The position numbers and the translations under genes were made by a program. 64,000 nt of DNA from contig JAKULF010000005.1 of NCBI GenBank assembly GCA_022661535.1, forward strand, positions 5,456,001 through 5,520,000, given 5' to 3'. Position 1 is the stretch's first letter; each line of letters opens with the position of its first letter. The notes under the pieces were generated by a model that did no database searches, was not told the origin of the DNA, and saw only the letters and a list, made by a program, of their open reading frames with translations. The DNA comes from Eutypa lata. Its lineage: Eukaryota > Ascomycota > Sordariomycetes > Xylariales > Diatrypaceae. This document shows, in pieces, positions 12,446 to 24,290 of this stretch.

Positions 12446-13429
12446 ATGGAGACTATTAACTCTGTTGCTTCCGCTGCGGCCAAGGCTGTCTGGGGTGACA
12501 ACACCCAACAGCAGCAGCATGGAGATGAGCCTGTGTCTGGCAAGACTGGCAACACCGCCAAGGGAGAGCCCTATGATGCTGGAAACCTAGGTATGGCAGA
12601 TGGACACTCCTTTCATCGCATGTTCTTGCAATGGTGGTCTGTCGTGACTGTATGCTAATGTGTGGTTTGCAGATGAGCCCGAGAACACAACCAATGGCTC
12701 GACTACCCAGAACAAATCAACAACCGGCCCCAGTGGTTCGGCAGGGTTTGCCAAGTCTACAGGTACCGCTACTACGTCGGAAGAGACACCGGATCACCCC
12801 TCTACAAACCTAAAGGCCAATGATGTCCCCGAAGACACCAGCAAGGGACAGAACGACGTGCGCGCCCCAGAGGACCCGCAGACGAACCCAAAATCGGCAC
12901 CTACGGATGTAGATAACACCGGCGATGGCCCGAACGAAGCCCAGAAGCTGGAGGGTGCGGGTCCTAAGCCGATAGAGGAGGTCGCGAAAGAGCACGGCGG
13001 TGATGCCGGCCAGAACAAGTCTACGGGTAGCGTAAACGACACTTCGAGCGGCGTTACCAAAACTTCGTCGAAAGACGACGCTGGCGACGAAGATGGCCCC
13101 AACGCCAAGAGCAAAGGCGAGGGCACCGGCGAGAAGTACGTCAAGAGCTCTGGGCTGAAGGCTGATGGTGGTGACTTCGACGTCTCCCAACCCGGTGCTG
13201 GGCGAGAAGCTGACCGTAAGTTTTGAATCGATCAATTTCCGATGAATTTTGATGCGTTTAGAATAGGACTAACTAACCCCTTATATTAGGCCTCATGGAC
13301 GAGAAAGGTATTCACAACCCCAATGTGGACCAACCTAGTAAGGGAGACGCGGGAGAGAGCGCTGAGCCGAAGAACGGTGAGAAGAAGGGCCTCGGCCAAA
13401 AGATCAAGGATAAACTGCACCGCCATTAG
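12446..13429 (+). CDS. Conserved hydrophilic fungal protein (function unknown)
   Basis: Exons 12446-12590, 12673-13215 and 13290-13429 give 275 residues (introns 82 and 74 bp, phases consistent). The N-terminus METINSVASAAAKAVWGDN and the following EPVSGKTGNTAKGEPYDAGN resemble a family of small ascomycete proteins of unknown role. The body is almost entirely Gly, Asp, Lys, Thr, Ser and Pro, without hydrophobic segments, and predicted disordered. It ends in a basic helix-like tail (GLGQKIKDKLHRH). Composition is reminiscent of stress- or desiccation-related hydrophilins, but that is only an inference from composition. There is no signal peptide. Confidence 0.75.
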
Positions 13430-15246
13430 ATTATAACTAGTAGGCTTTGATCGAAAACGCTATACCCCGAATCGAGTGTGCTCCTGTAGTGGACTTTTCT
13501 GTATTCCTTTTTTAATTCCCAGATGAAAGGTTGATTACGGCACTAGTCTGGTTGGACAAGGGTTTCTCTTCGTCAGTAAATTCATTATGTGTAATGTCTT
13601 GTATGAATAACGTAATAAAGTATATCTTCATGATCATGTTACTACTGCTTGTATATTTTGTGAAGTGGTTCATTTTAATAAAAGGAGCGTTACCATCAGA
13701 CAGAATTTGATACGCTTACCAGTTTTCCTGCTGTTACCGGCAAAACTAGGTGCCACCTAGGTATAACATCATCACATCTTATGATACCAAGCGGTAGGCT
13801 GTTCATGATCACGCTCGGATGGTAACATGATCGACAACTAGGCATTGTGTAACAATCTAGTTAGCGGCCACAGCAAATTATCTCGAACTGACTGATGGGC
13901 CAGATATGATAGGGCCAACCGCACGATAATTCATCAATTTGCAATATTGCTGAAGTCAAATGTAAGAACTTTCGGTTGTTCTTTTTTAAAAAGGCATGCA
14001 GGTAACTACACCTTCACATATTTATCCTAAGTAGTTAATCGTCTAAATGAATCAAGAAACGTCTTATATAAGAAAAAGGCCCCTGCGTCCCTCATGAATG
14101 TGGGAATGAAATGAATGACCGGATACGCAGCATTCCGAGGCCTTGGTAATCTCGCCTTATGGGCAAAATCCATGGATGAACAAATTATCCCCGGTTCGAG
14201 GAAGACGTCCATGCACTCACTACCAATCAGGATGACAACAATTTTTTTTCATAAATTTTTTATCTTGCTGCGGAATCGCGCTCCAGTGTCAAGCTGTCAA
14301 GGAAATGAAAGACGAAGAGCGAAGTGTGAACTGGTGGAGCGGACCTAACTACATATGTTCTATCCGAGGGCCAAGCGTCCCTTGCTAGTGCACACTTAAT
14401 ATTTCATGTATGCAGGGGAGAACCTGGATTTGACCCAGGGTCTAATCAAGTTGACAGGCCCGCAACTGATGAAACATTTCCTGTAATTCCCCGGAGCAAA
14501 GCAGGCGGTGCTCCTACTGTGGGATGCAAAATATCGGAAACCTGCCTACATAAGTAGTTAGTAGTTAGGGGAGTCTGACATCGTAAGACGCAACTATAAG
14601 TGAGGAACTACATGTAGGCATTAGCTGTGTTAAAAAGCGTACTGCGAAGTTGTATGCCTGTGTCCGAATACGTTGACAAATGATGGTTTCATACAAGACA
14701 GAAATTCGCAAATGACGCCATGCATTTCGGTTCTAAGCGATTCTGGGCTCTGGAAGAATCCCCTTTTGAGCCTCATTAATGTACGTATAAACTTTAAATC
14801 TCATGCAACCCCAAGAGTTTCTCGTTCCTGATCCGGGCCTTCGGCACTGGGCGTCTTGCCCCTTTTTGGAAACTCTCCGCCGAGGCCAAACCCCTTAGCT
14901 GAGTTTCACGACTGCGCCCGCAGCACATGGAGCCCCACAGCCCATAAGGAGATGGGATGCCAAGAGGGAGGTTCACCTGGTGGCCTAAGTGACCGCCTGA
15001 TCGCGATGATCAGAGCAAGAGACACCGAGAGATACGTGACTTTTTTGTCCTTGTCTCTTTCCAAATATAGCCGGGCCCTGGCTACATTATAGGATGGTCC
15101 TGGCATTAATGGGGTTCGGAAAAGTTCTTCAACTGTTGAAGTATCGGTCTATCAGAATCTGTAATTGCTTGTTATGCGTCTCCTGGTAAAGGGGTACACG
15201 AAGTTGTTCTAGAGGCTAGGCATCGTAAAACACCTCGCTGGACGTG

Positions 15247-15288
<42 letters not shown>

Positions 15289-15550
15289 GAGACCCTCGAC
15301 ATTAACACAGGGATCTGGATTTCGTGAACTGCTGCAGTAAAAAAAGACTTCTTCGAGCCGACCATTCGTTTCTGGTTTCGAGAAAAGTTTCTGTTTCTTC
15401 AGCCTGGAGCTCAGTGTGCATCGTTCGTTTCGTTTGGGCTTCGCTTGTTTTGTAGACAGGTATCTAGATGATCGCTCGATCAATCGTCCATTCTTTCACC
15501 CTGTATTCGTTGATCTCCCATTTTTTGAGACCCGAAAGCTAGACGACGAT
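13430..15550. other. Intergenic, about 2.1 kb without a supported gene
   Basis: No coding exon could be supported. It includes a T-arm-like hairpin near 14428-14450 (too degenerate to call a tRNA) and a (GT)n microsatellite at about 15246-15284. The last 200 bases are T- and C-rich and likely form the promoter/leader of the gene at 15551. Confidence 0.5.
15246..15284. repeat. (GT)n microsatellite
   Basis: An almost perfect run of about 19 GT dinucleotides, roughly 270 bp upstream of the low-complexity protein gene at 15551. Confidence 0.95.
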
Positions 15551-17360
15551 ATGGCAATCACGAGGGAGCCGAGCCTGCGTATCCGCGGCCCGTGGATGAA
15601 ATGGGCCAACAGCCTCAGCATCGAGTATGTGCTTGCTAGTATTCAGAAACCACATCTATTTCTCTAATCACGCTGATTTGCCTTGAAGAAAAAAAAGAGA
15701 TCGTTTGCTAACTACGTATGTCTATTCTAGCACCCACACTTCCAGCAGCGGCAGCAACAACAACAGCACCGGCACCAGCAACACCAACAACAGCAACAGC
15801 ACAAATCAGCCTCCAGCGGAGATCATCCACCTAGGCGGCTCGCGTATCAACGTGCCGGAGTCCTTCAGCAGCGCGGCCGAGGAGTTCCGCCGGGCCCTCC
15901 TGGCGAGGCCCGCGGCGGTGAACGGAAATGGAAACGGAAACGGAAACAGCATCATCATCGAGTCCCCCTCCGAACCGAAGGGCAGCAGCAGCAGCAGCAA
16001 TAATAATAATAACAACAGTAGCTGGGGATCCCTCACGCCCATATCAGAAAGATCGATGGCGTCGGATCTCAGGCCAGCGCCGCTTCGGACCCCCTCAGAT
16101 AATATAACTTGCAGTATCAACAGGCCGCAGCCGCAGCCGCCGGCGCCGCTCTTGCGAGCCACCTCGGTCGATTCCGCCCCCTCGGGCTCCGGCCTCCGAC
16201 GCTCGCTCTCGGCGACGGAGCTGCGGAAGAAGAAACGCCTGGGCGGCGGTGGCGGCGGCGGCGGCAGCAGTGGGAATAATAGTGGTGGTGGTGGTGGTGG
16301 TGGTGCTAGTAGTAAAATTAGCAGCATTGGTAACACGATCAGTAGCAGCGTCTTGCGTTCACAGAAGAAGGCGTTGCCACCGCGGCCGACAGAGGAGCAG
16401 CAGCAGCGCGATAGTATAGAGGAAGAGACGGAAGAAGATGAAGAAGAAAGAGAGTTTCAGGTTCGTCCTGTTACGGCTGGAGAGAGAGAGAGTAGTAGTG
16501 TCGGAGGAGGAGGAGGAGGAGGAGGAGGAGGAGGACCTTCGCCGAGGGATCGCAAAGCCGCGTTAGCATTATTTCCGAGAAATTTATTACCGCCGCCTGC
16601 TGGACCACCGCCGACCGCGCCGCTACCGGCCATCAAGACACATAGCCGGGAGCCGTCCACATCGCCGTCAAGACCGAGTAGTGCGCCACATCCGCAGCTA
16701 CAACAACACCAGCAACCGCAGCAGCAGCAGCAACAACAGCCGAAGACGAAGAAACCGGCGACTCGTTACACGACGCAGGAGCGGCTATGGCTGCACCGGA
16801 ACTACCGCGGCGAGGCGCCGTTCCTGAAGGCGTGGGGGCTGAGCATCGAGAGCGACGAGGACCGGGAGGACGGACGGCTGCTCATGCAGGAGCTGATGCA
16901 GGGAGAAGAGGAGTCATCATCAGGCACGTCGTCGTCCGGCTCCTCGTACTCGGACTACCGATCCTCGCTATCGTCGGCGGCATCGTCGACGACCTCTTCG
17001 CAGTCGCAGTACTACCCTCGGGCTAACAACAATAACAATAGCAATAGCAACGCCAATAGCAACATAAACGCGGAGAAGGCGGCCAGCGAGGAGGGCTTGC
17101 ACATCATCCTCGAGGAGGACCCGTGGAGGGGGTTAGGGGGCCCGGATACTTGGGATGGTGGCGGTGGCGGTGGAGGACCAGGAGGAGACCACCACCACCA
17201 CCACCAGAGTGAGCTGATGCCGCTGCACCGGGGGCCGCGAGCCCCTTCTGCGTGGTCGGCTGGGACGATGCTCGCTTCTTCGGCTAGGGAGCACTCGAGG
17301 TCCGAGAGCGATGGTTCCGTCCTGCACACGTACCTGAAATCGTGGGAGACGCGCCGGTAG
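15551..17360 (+). CDS. Low-complexity protein with one conserved central segment
   Basis: Exons 15551-15624 and 15731-17360 join to 567 residues (106-bp intron, donor GTATGT). The first exon encodes MAITREPSLRIRGPWMKWAN, which supports the start. Most of the protein is homopolymer-rich: Asn/Ser/Thr, an Asn-Gly repeat, several Gly runs, an acidic EEETEEDEEE stretch, Pro-rich and Gln-rich tracts, and a poly-His stretch near the C-terminus. The only segment that looks folded or conserved is about residues 345-385 (TTQERLWLHRNYRGEAPFLK, then WGLSIESDEDREDGRLLMQE). I do not recognise a named domain. No signal peptide or membrane helix is evident. Function unknown. Confidence 0.72.
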
Positions 17361-18199
17361 GGGGCGGAGGGGAAAACGTGGAAGAGATATCTACCCACTT
17401 ACCAACCTACCTACCTATCTACTTACTTACTGTTCTCGGGCTGGGAGTTGGGGATTGGAGGTTGATGTATTTATTATGTCAACCTACCTAAACCCTTTTA
17501 CATTCTAATGTATATATAGTTCGCTTACCATGAGACCTGGGCTTAGGCAGACTCTAACCCTTCTCATTATTATCTCGGTCTTGGTGCTGGCTGGTGCCGG
17601 CTGTGGCTTTTTCCCATATAGAGGATTTTCTTATTGTATAGTATATATATGTAGGGGGTGGGGTGGGTAGACGGGCAGACGGGCAGGCGGGCATACTTAA
17701 CGCAAGGTCTAACATAGAATGGCCGGGATAGCAGTGATAAAGATTGGTGTATCTAGCCAAGTTACGGTAGATAATCGAAATATCTAGAGATTGTAATAAT
17801 CTACAAGTAGTTGGCATGTCGTCTATTAGTCTTCGCGTAATAGTGCATAATCCCCGTACGATCATTTAGTAGTGATTTATGGAAGTAATTTGATGCGATG
17901 TCCGGCCCTATTCATTTCTTTCTTCTAGCCTGGCAAGCCGTAATTATGTCTGCATTCCAACGTGCCCTTTATAATTCAACTGTAACCTCCTCTCCCTTCA
18001 ATTACCCTCTTCTAGGGCGAATGCCTGCCCAGCTTCCGCCGCAGTAGATACAAGTACCAAACCCGCATGCAAAGGAGATCCTCCGCCAATACAAGATTGC
18101 CAGTGTAGCGTGTTCTTTGACACGGTGCCCATTTCCATTCAGTTCCAAGCTCGGCCCCCTTTTGGGTTTACATGATGTCCGTTATCTCATAGCCTCCTC
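17361..18199. other. Intergenic between convergent genes
   Basis: Contains the 3' flanks of the low-complexity gene and of rae1. A CTAC-type tetranucleotide run lies near 17400-17430. No gene seen. Confidence 0.55.
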
Positions 18200-19531
18200 C
18201 TATCTCTTCTTAGCCCTTGTTTCCTCCTCCGTAACACGGTGTAGCATAAGCTTCGTCTTGATATCGGGCGTATTCTTCGTGTACCCCATGCTCCAGTCGT
18301 AACCGACGGCGTAGGCGAACAAACTGCCGTCGCGGTTGAACCGAGTTGATGTGATAGCAGCATCGGCAGGCGGGTACGTCTTCAAGCGGGAGCGGGCAAT
18401 GCGATCCCAGAAGTTGAAGATACCGTCCGACCCAGCCGTGGTGAAGATCGTGGTCGCAGTCGGGTGGAACTGCACATCGTTGACAGCCCATACCTTGGTG
18501 ATCTTGCGAGCGTCAGGTTGCTCGCGGTGACACCGGAATGTAAAAGCGAAGCTGTAACATAGCAAAGCTTACGTGTTAGGAAGCCGGGTTTCGGTTTTTT
18601 CATTTTAAATTTTTTAAATAAGATTTTCGGCGACGATCATGCGTGATCATCGAACGGACGGGATGGAGAAAAATCTTGCAATACCTGTTGTCCCTCTCGT
18701 CCAGCGCGCTGATCGCGCATCGACCCTCGATGCTCGCCGTGCCCCATCCAGTGCCGTCTGGAAATGCCGTCACTGCTTTCGTCTGGTGTCGGAGCGGCGA
18801 CTCGGCAGTTCGGAGAAACGCCGACGGGTTCTGAAGATCGACAAGGTGGATGTGTCGTTCTGCGGTGGCAATGACTAAGAGCCGTGCCTTCGCATCCATG
18901 GAATAGACACGTTCCTTGCAGGCGAGAGTGGCAAGGGGGCTCTGCTGGCGCATGTCCCAGTACTTGACTGTCTTGTCCCACGAGCCGGTGGCGATGATGG
19001 GTGCATTGGACCCCGTGACCTCCACGAAGCGCACCCCACGTATGGGAGCGTCGTGCGAGCCCACAGTCGCCTGCTGGCCGGTAGGCGCATGTAGTAGGTG
19101 TATTTTTTTATCGGCTCCTGCGGCGAGGACCATTGATCCATCCTATCTCTCTACTTTAGCGGTTTCGATCTTTATAGGGTTTACAAGGGCTCACTTACCT
19201 GATTTGCACATTGGCTTGGGTTTTTTCCTCTTTCTTCGTCTCGGACGATATAGCTGCAGGGGTTAGAAAAAACTCATGAACTTACCTTGGCCCAGTCGCA
19301 ATCGAAGACGGGCCCGTCGGTGCGGAGTAGGGCGACTCCATTGGCGGCTGATCCATTAGACGCGACGTCGTAGATACGCACCTTGCCGTCCCACGATGCC
19401 GCCGCCAAGTGATTGGAGACGGGCGACCAGGAGACGGACGAGATGGTATCTTCGGCATCGGCCGGTAAGGTTACGTCTTGTGACAAAGTCCTTGCACTAG
19501 ATGAAGCCATGCTGAATGGATTGGATGCCAT
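18200..19531 (-). CDS. rae1: mRNA export factor Rae1/Gle2 (WD40 repeat protein)
   Basis: Nuclear-pore associated WD40 protein of poly(A)+ RNA export. Minus-strand exons 19531-19286, 19142-18685 and 18551-18200 join to 351 residues, close to the usual length of the family. The start MASNPFSMASSSARTLSQDV is followed by a first blade (DTISSVSWSPVSNHLAAASW), then FDCDWAK/DGSMVLAAGADKK across intron 1 and TGSWDKTVKYWDMR. The Rae1-typical segment ALDERDNSFAFTFRCHRE spans intron 2. The C-terminal blades contain VWAVNDVQFHPTATTIFTTA and FNRDGSLFAYAVGYDWSMGY. Intron 1 is 143 bp and holds a well-bordered cassette (see findings); intron 2 is 133 bp. Family assignment is secure; complex membership is from family knowledge. 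Confidence 0.93.
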
Positions 19532-19922
19532 CTTGATTGTCGCAGTATAATTAATGCAAAGAGAGAAAAAATAAAGAGAATAATACGGATGCGATAGTTA
19601 TGTTGAAGAGTAGAAGTGGTAGGTTAAGGTATGTAGGAGGCTACCTACTGGGGTATTTATATACAAGTTAGTCACCCAGACCGGTCTAAAAGCTTACATA
19701 CATACCTACATCCTACCATGCCAGCGAAGTATCCACCTACCCACCTATCAGGGAGGTAGGTTCCGAGGGTGGTTTGCTAGACACGTACAAACTATCTTCT
19801 AGGACACCTCACTCATAGCATTTTAAGACAGCTTACAGACTTCTACAATTTCCCGGTGGAAGATATATGGATGGTATTAATGTATTAACGTTAGGTCTCA
19901 GATTGACTGTGTATAACTCTAA
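19532..19922. other. Promoter of rae1 and 3' flank of sas10
   Basis: About 390 bp between two minus-strand genes. It contains GTAGG/CTACC-type runs near 19615-19760. No coding sequence. Confidence 0.5.
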
Positions 19923-21857
19923 CTAAAGCTTGACACTCTTTATCAACCCACTCTTGATACCAGTCAACTCTCCCTTGTATCCCTTGCCCTCACCGCCTTG
20001 GTAAATAGGCTTCATCGACTTCAGCTTCTTGGTCCTCTCGTCGTACCGCTGCCTCTTCTTCACTCTGGGGTTGTTCTTGACCTTCTTGTGACTCTTATTC
20101 GGACCCAGACCTTTGTTCTTCTGTATGGCATAAGTGATCCGCCTCTTCCCGTCCTCGCCAACCTCCTGAACCTCAACAACTCGGTCCTCCTTCGTGGCAG
20201 CTGCGAGAGCCTCCGCTTTGGCATCCTTCTGCCCTTTCTTCCTCGCAGATACCATGTCGTAGTACTCATCTTCATCACCCCTCATAGCATTAGCGACCTG
20301 CTGGTCCTCGTCGTCACTTGCATCTCCAAGCTCGGCACCATGTTTAGAATCCTTCTTTCCACGATTTTCCGCCTCGGCCATCAGACGCGCCTGGCGGTCC
20401 CTCAGTCGCTCCCGGTAGGGTATATCCATATCACCACCTGCATCCCTTCCAGCATCTGCCCGACGATTTGCCTTCTGTACAATCTGGGATGTATAAAACC
20501 TAAGACTCTTCTTGCGTGCTGCTTTGTCTGCGGCAGTCCTGGCATCGAGAACTTCCTCTTCTCCAAAGTCTGAGTTGCCATCCTGGGCTGAGGCTTCCAT
20601 ATCTGATTTCTTCTTGGGCTTCTTCCCGGTAGTAATCAGGGTGTCGAGGTCAGCAAGGGAGGCCTCGATAGCCTTTGCTTGACGTTTGGCCTTCGCCTTT
20701 GCTTTCTTACTTGCTAGCTCTTTGCTAGACTTCTTCGACACTTCTGGTATCACATCAACCACTTGGGCCGTGGGAATGTCTTCCTCGGGCGGGGACGGTA
20801 TGCTCTCGGCCGCGCGGAGGTTCTTGGTGGTTTCAAGATGCTCCACCTTCTTCCATGCATCCCGGCATTCCAACAACGTCCCCATGACCTCGTGATCGCG
20901 CAGTTCAGCAGGATTCAATGCTGTCTTTTCTCCACTGCTCTCTCTGGCTGGTGATGAGAGAGTTGCAAAGTACATTGCTAATGTCGCAACGTAGGAACCG
21001 AGTATTCGGTACTTTATCACGGCTAGTGACTTGCGATCTTGACCTTCGGCCTGTTTCTGAAATGTGACGAGTAAAGGTTGTAATTGAAGCAATTCCTCTG
21101 CCAGATAGTCGAGTTCCGGGTACATAGTCTGCAAAAGGCGATATCGTTCCGCGGAGCTCATGTCAGGAGAAATTTCCACATCTTTCAAAACCTCAGTGAC
21201 CACTTCTTCTTCGTCTTCTTCCCCAGCTTCAGGGCCTCGCCATTCATCTTCGTTAAAGATAAAATCCTCTTCCGCCAATCTCGCAAGCTTCTTCTTTTGC
21301 AACCTAAGTTAATAAGTTAGCGGCCTCTCTTTTTACATACCTTACGTAGTATAGAGTGATTCTAAGAATAGGACTCCGAAGACTCACCGCCGGGCTTCCC
21401 GCTCTTCCTCGAGAGCATCTTCTTCGTTCTCTATTTCATCGTTGTCGTAGTACTCCTTGCGTGAGGAGCCCCACCATGAAGCATCTCCTTCCTCCTCTTC
21501 TTGACGCTCCTCTTCGGAGCCGTATTTTTTTGACTGTTTTTTGCCAACCGGTTTTGATTTCCGAGAAAGTTCTTCTGCATCGTCATCTTGGTCTTCCGAC
21601 TCGTCATCCTCGTCGTAATCGAGCACTTCCTCATCTGATTGTTCTAGAAATTCTTCCTCTTCCTCCAAGCGTCTCTGCTTCTTGGATTTGCGATCATCGT
21701 CAAAAAGGATCTGGTCCTGTTCTAAGAAGTATTTCTCTTGGTCATCGGCGATATCTTCGAAAGTATTGATAGGGCCAATCTTCGCAACGGTAGTGTCGTA
21801 TTCTCGTGGACCTTTGGACTGCGCTGTACCGCCCGTCGCCTTTCTTTTCTTCGCCAT
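19923..21857 (-). CDS. sas10: Sas10/Utp3, U3 snoRNP (small-subunit processome) protein
   Basis: Nucleolar factor of 18S rRNA processing. Exons 21857-21388 and 21303-19923 join to 616 residues (84-bp intron, R/LQKKKLARL junction). The N-terminal part MAKKRKATGGTAQSKGPREY is followed by a long acidic/Glu-rich region. A Sas10/Utp3/C1D-type helical segment is at about residues 210-300 (YRLLQTMYPELDYLAEELLQ, then IKYRILGSYVATLAMYFA). A Lys/Arg-rich linker follows. The diagnostic C-terminal Sas10 domain contains RITYAIQKNKGLGPNKSHKK and PRVKKRQRYDERTKKLKSMK and ends GYKGELTGIKSGLIKSVKL. The length and both domains match intact fungal orthologs. Confidence 0.94.
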
Positions 21858-22372
21858 CGTCTCTATTGTATAAACAGAAACTAATTATTACGAACTCAGG
21901 ATATTGTAGTCGAGGGGAAAATGCGACTCAAAAGACGGCGACACTAATATGGAACAGATGAAGGTCGACAGAAAAGTATAGTAATTTTTTGGCTTATCAG
22001 CTTATCTAGAAGAAATAACACTAGCAAGGGATCATCCCCGCAAACTTCCCCTATAGCAATATGTAATAAAGCAGACATTTTGAGTGTCGTAGCTACCTAT
22101 CCTATTGTATGGGGTATGCACGTATACTGTACTGATTATCGTCAAAAATGGAGAGCTTTCAAATGCTAAATTCTTACATACTACCTATTCGTACTCGTGC
22201 GTAGCTCGTCTCTATACTACATAGGTAGTAGTAGATATCATACCATATCCATGCTTCGACGTGGGGAGTCACGGAGTGTGGTTTAACTATCACACGGAGT
22301 GATTCAACTCGTTAGAAGGATAAGCAAACAACCTCGAACTGGTATGTACGTACGTACACCTCCTGATTACAG
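21858..22372. promoter_or_regulatory. Divergent promoter region of sas10 and the ketosphinganine reductase gene
   Basis: About 515 bp separate the two opposed start codons, so both promoters must lie here. No specific factor site was identified. Tetranucleotide GTAC/GTAG runs occur near 22220-22355. Confidence 0.5.
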
Positions 22373-23537
22373 ATGGATTTTATTTCATCACCGGTCTTGA
22401 TTGCTTCTGCCATTCTCATTGCCTTCGTCAGTGCTCTCATCATGGGCGCCTTCCTTAGCAAGAACCACATGCCTGTGGACGGCAAGGTATGTTTCGTCAA
22501 TTATAATGTAGTAGCTTGTAACGATAGTGAGCTGAATGTGCAAAAAGACTATCCTAATAACAGGTGCGTCGGAAGGGATGGGCAGAAGCGCCGCTCGTCA
22601 ATTAGCAGAGAAAGGCGCAAACATTATCATTGTGTCTCGGAACGTCGGCCGACTTGAGGAAACACTCGCAGAGATCAAAGTAAGTTTGATAAGTCAGGAC
22701 ACTAGGGGCAATTAGTCTTTTAACAGTTGATTTTCTTAGGCAGCTGCACGAAACCCACAAACCCAACGATTCCAATACATCTCAGCCGACGTCTCGAAGC
22801 CCGACTACGCAGCTCCGCTCCTCGCCGAGGCCGTCGCATGGAACCATGGCAACCCGATCGACATTGTATGGTGCGTCGCCGGCAAGTCAACGCCAGACTT
22901 GTGGATCGAGGCGCCGCTGTCTTCAACACGCGAGCACATGGACCTGAACTTCTGGGGAGGTGCTGAGATGGCTCATGCCATACTGCGCGAATGGTGTGCA
23001 CCTGACGCACCTGTCGTACCGGAACCCAAACACCTCATCTTCACATCGTCCGTGCTGGCGCTATTCCCGGTCGTCGGATACGGCCCCTATAATCCTTCTA
23101 AGGGTGCATTGAAGGCCCTGGCCGATACCCTAGTCCAGGAGGTAGAGATGTACCCCCAGAAGGTTAAGATCCACATCGTCTATCCCGGAACGATTTCGAG
23201 TCCGGGGCTAGAGAGGGAGAACAAAACCAAGCCCGAGATCACGAAGATCATTGAAGAGACCGATCCGGTACAGACTCCTGATGCTGTGGCTGCCTCGGCT
23301 ATTCAGGGCCTCGAGAAAGGCTACTTTTCTATCACGGTTGCCTTCCTAGGGCACGTGTTTCGCTGGGGCGTTCTGGGTGGTCTCCCTAGAAATAACTGGG
23401 TTATCGACACCATCATGGCCTGGATTATTCCAATTGTATGGATGTTCGCACTACCAGACATCTTTGGCAAGATCAGAAAGTATGCCAAGAAGAATGGACA
23501 TCCTGTCAATTACCGGAATGTGAAAACCGAGGGGTGA
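22373..23537 (+). CDS. ksr1: 3-ketodihydrosphingosine reductase (SDR family, Tsc10/KDSR)
   Basis: Reduces 3-ketodihydrosphingosine to dihydrosphingosine with NADPH at the ER, second step of sphingolipid synthesis. Exons 22373-22486, 22548-22679 and 22740-23537 give 347 residues (introns 61 and 60 bp). The N-terminal membrane anchor MDFISSPVLIASAILIAFVS is followed by the Rossmann motif TGASEGMG, reached by using the AG at 22546-22547 so that exon 2 begins TILITGAS. The catalytic set FTSSV...YNPSK (Ser, Tyr, Lys) is present, then VYPGTISSPGLERENKTKPE, typical of KDSR. C-terminal hydrophobic segments near WVIDTIMAWIIPIVWMF fit the membrane-bound fungal enzymes. It should be essential, by analogy with yeast TSC10. 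Confidence 0.93.
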
Positions 23538-24290
23538 GGACAAAGGCTAACTACCTAGAAGTAGTTTGCCGTCTATATTGCATCGGCGTTGGAGCTCATC
23601 GTATATCCCCTTGAAGGCCATTATAATTTGCCTCGGGTGGTCTATTCTCACTACTATATCATGCCAACAAGATTACTGGTCCTAGGTCGGAGCAATAAGC
23701 TAATAAGCTAGAACATTGAATGTCTAAGTCGATTCGTATTCATGAATTTGTACAATTCAGGAGCTATATCCTACCTCTAGGGTTCAGGAGCATGTGCAGC
23801 TAGCTATAGGCGTGTATAAGTATCTACCTCGAATAAGAAATTAGCTTTCAAATAAAAGTCATTATTTGTTCTTGACCTCGTTACTCCTAAACAGTTATCC
23901 TTACATGTTGGCTAAAGAAGCCCATAATATAGAAAATAGAAATACATATTGTTAGTTATATGACAAGTGCATATCGTGTTAACCGGGTTTACAGTTTAAA
24001 CGGAGTAAGGCTGTATAGCGCGTTTCAATGTTTGCATTCAATGTTTATCTTATCTCCCCGGTAGTTAGTACTATGTAATTTGTATGGACCTAACTAAGCC
24101 TACCTGCTGTGTCGCTCTCACCACCATAGAAAATCTCCGACCTTTTCACAGCCGCATCATTTTTTCCCCTATCGTTGCTCCAGCTGCCGACAGCCGCCAC
24201 AAGCACCTTACTGCGTAATCGTCCATTCGCATCCATCACCAACTGTCAGCCAGCAGGCGGTCAATTAAATTCTTCTTTTGGTCGCAAGCC
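23538..24290. other. Intergenic spacer
   Basis: Holds the 3' flank of the reductase gene and the promoter/leader of the DUF3716-like gene. The last 130 bases are C- and T-rich, as in many fungal leaders. No gene seen. Confidence 0.5.

Noticed and set aside
14394..14490. tRNA-like T arm (CCTGG, 7-base loop, CCAGG) on the minus strand
   Set aside because: The T stem is perfect, but the putative anticodon stem encloses 9 bases, the acceptor strands pair poorly and there is no A box. At best a decayed tRNA.
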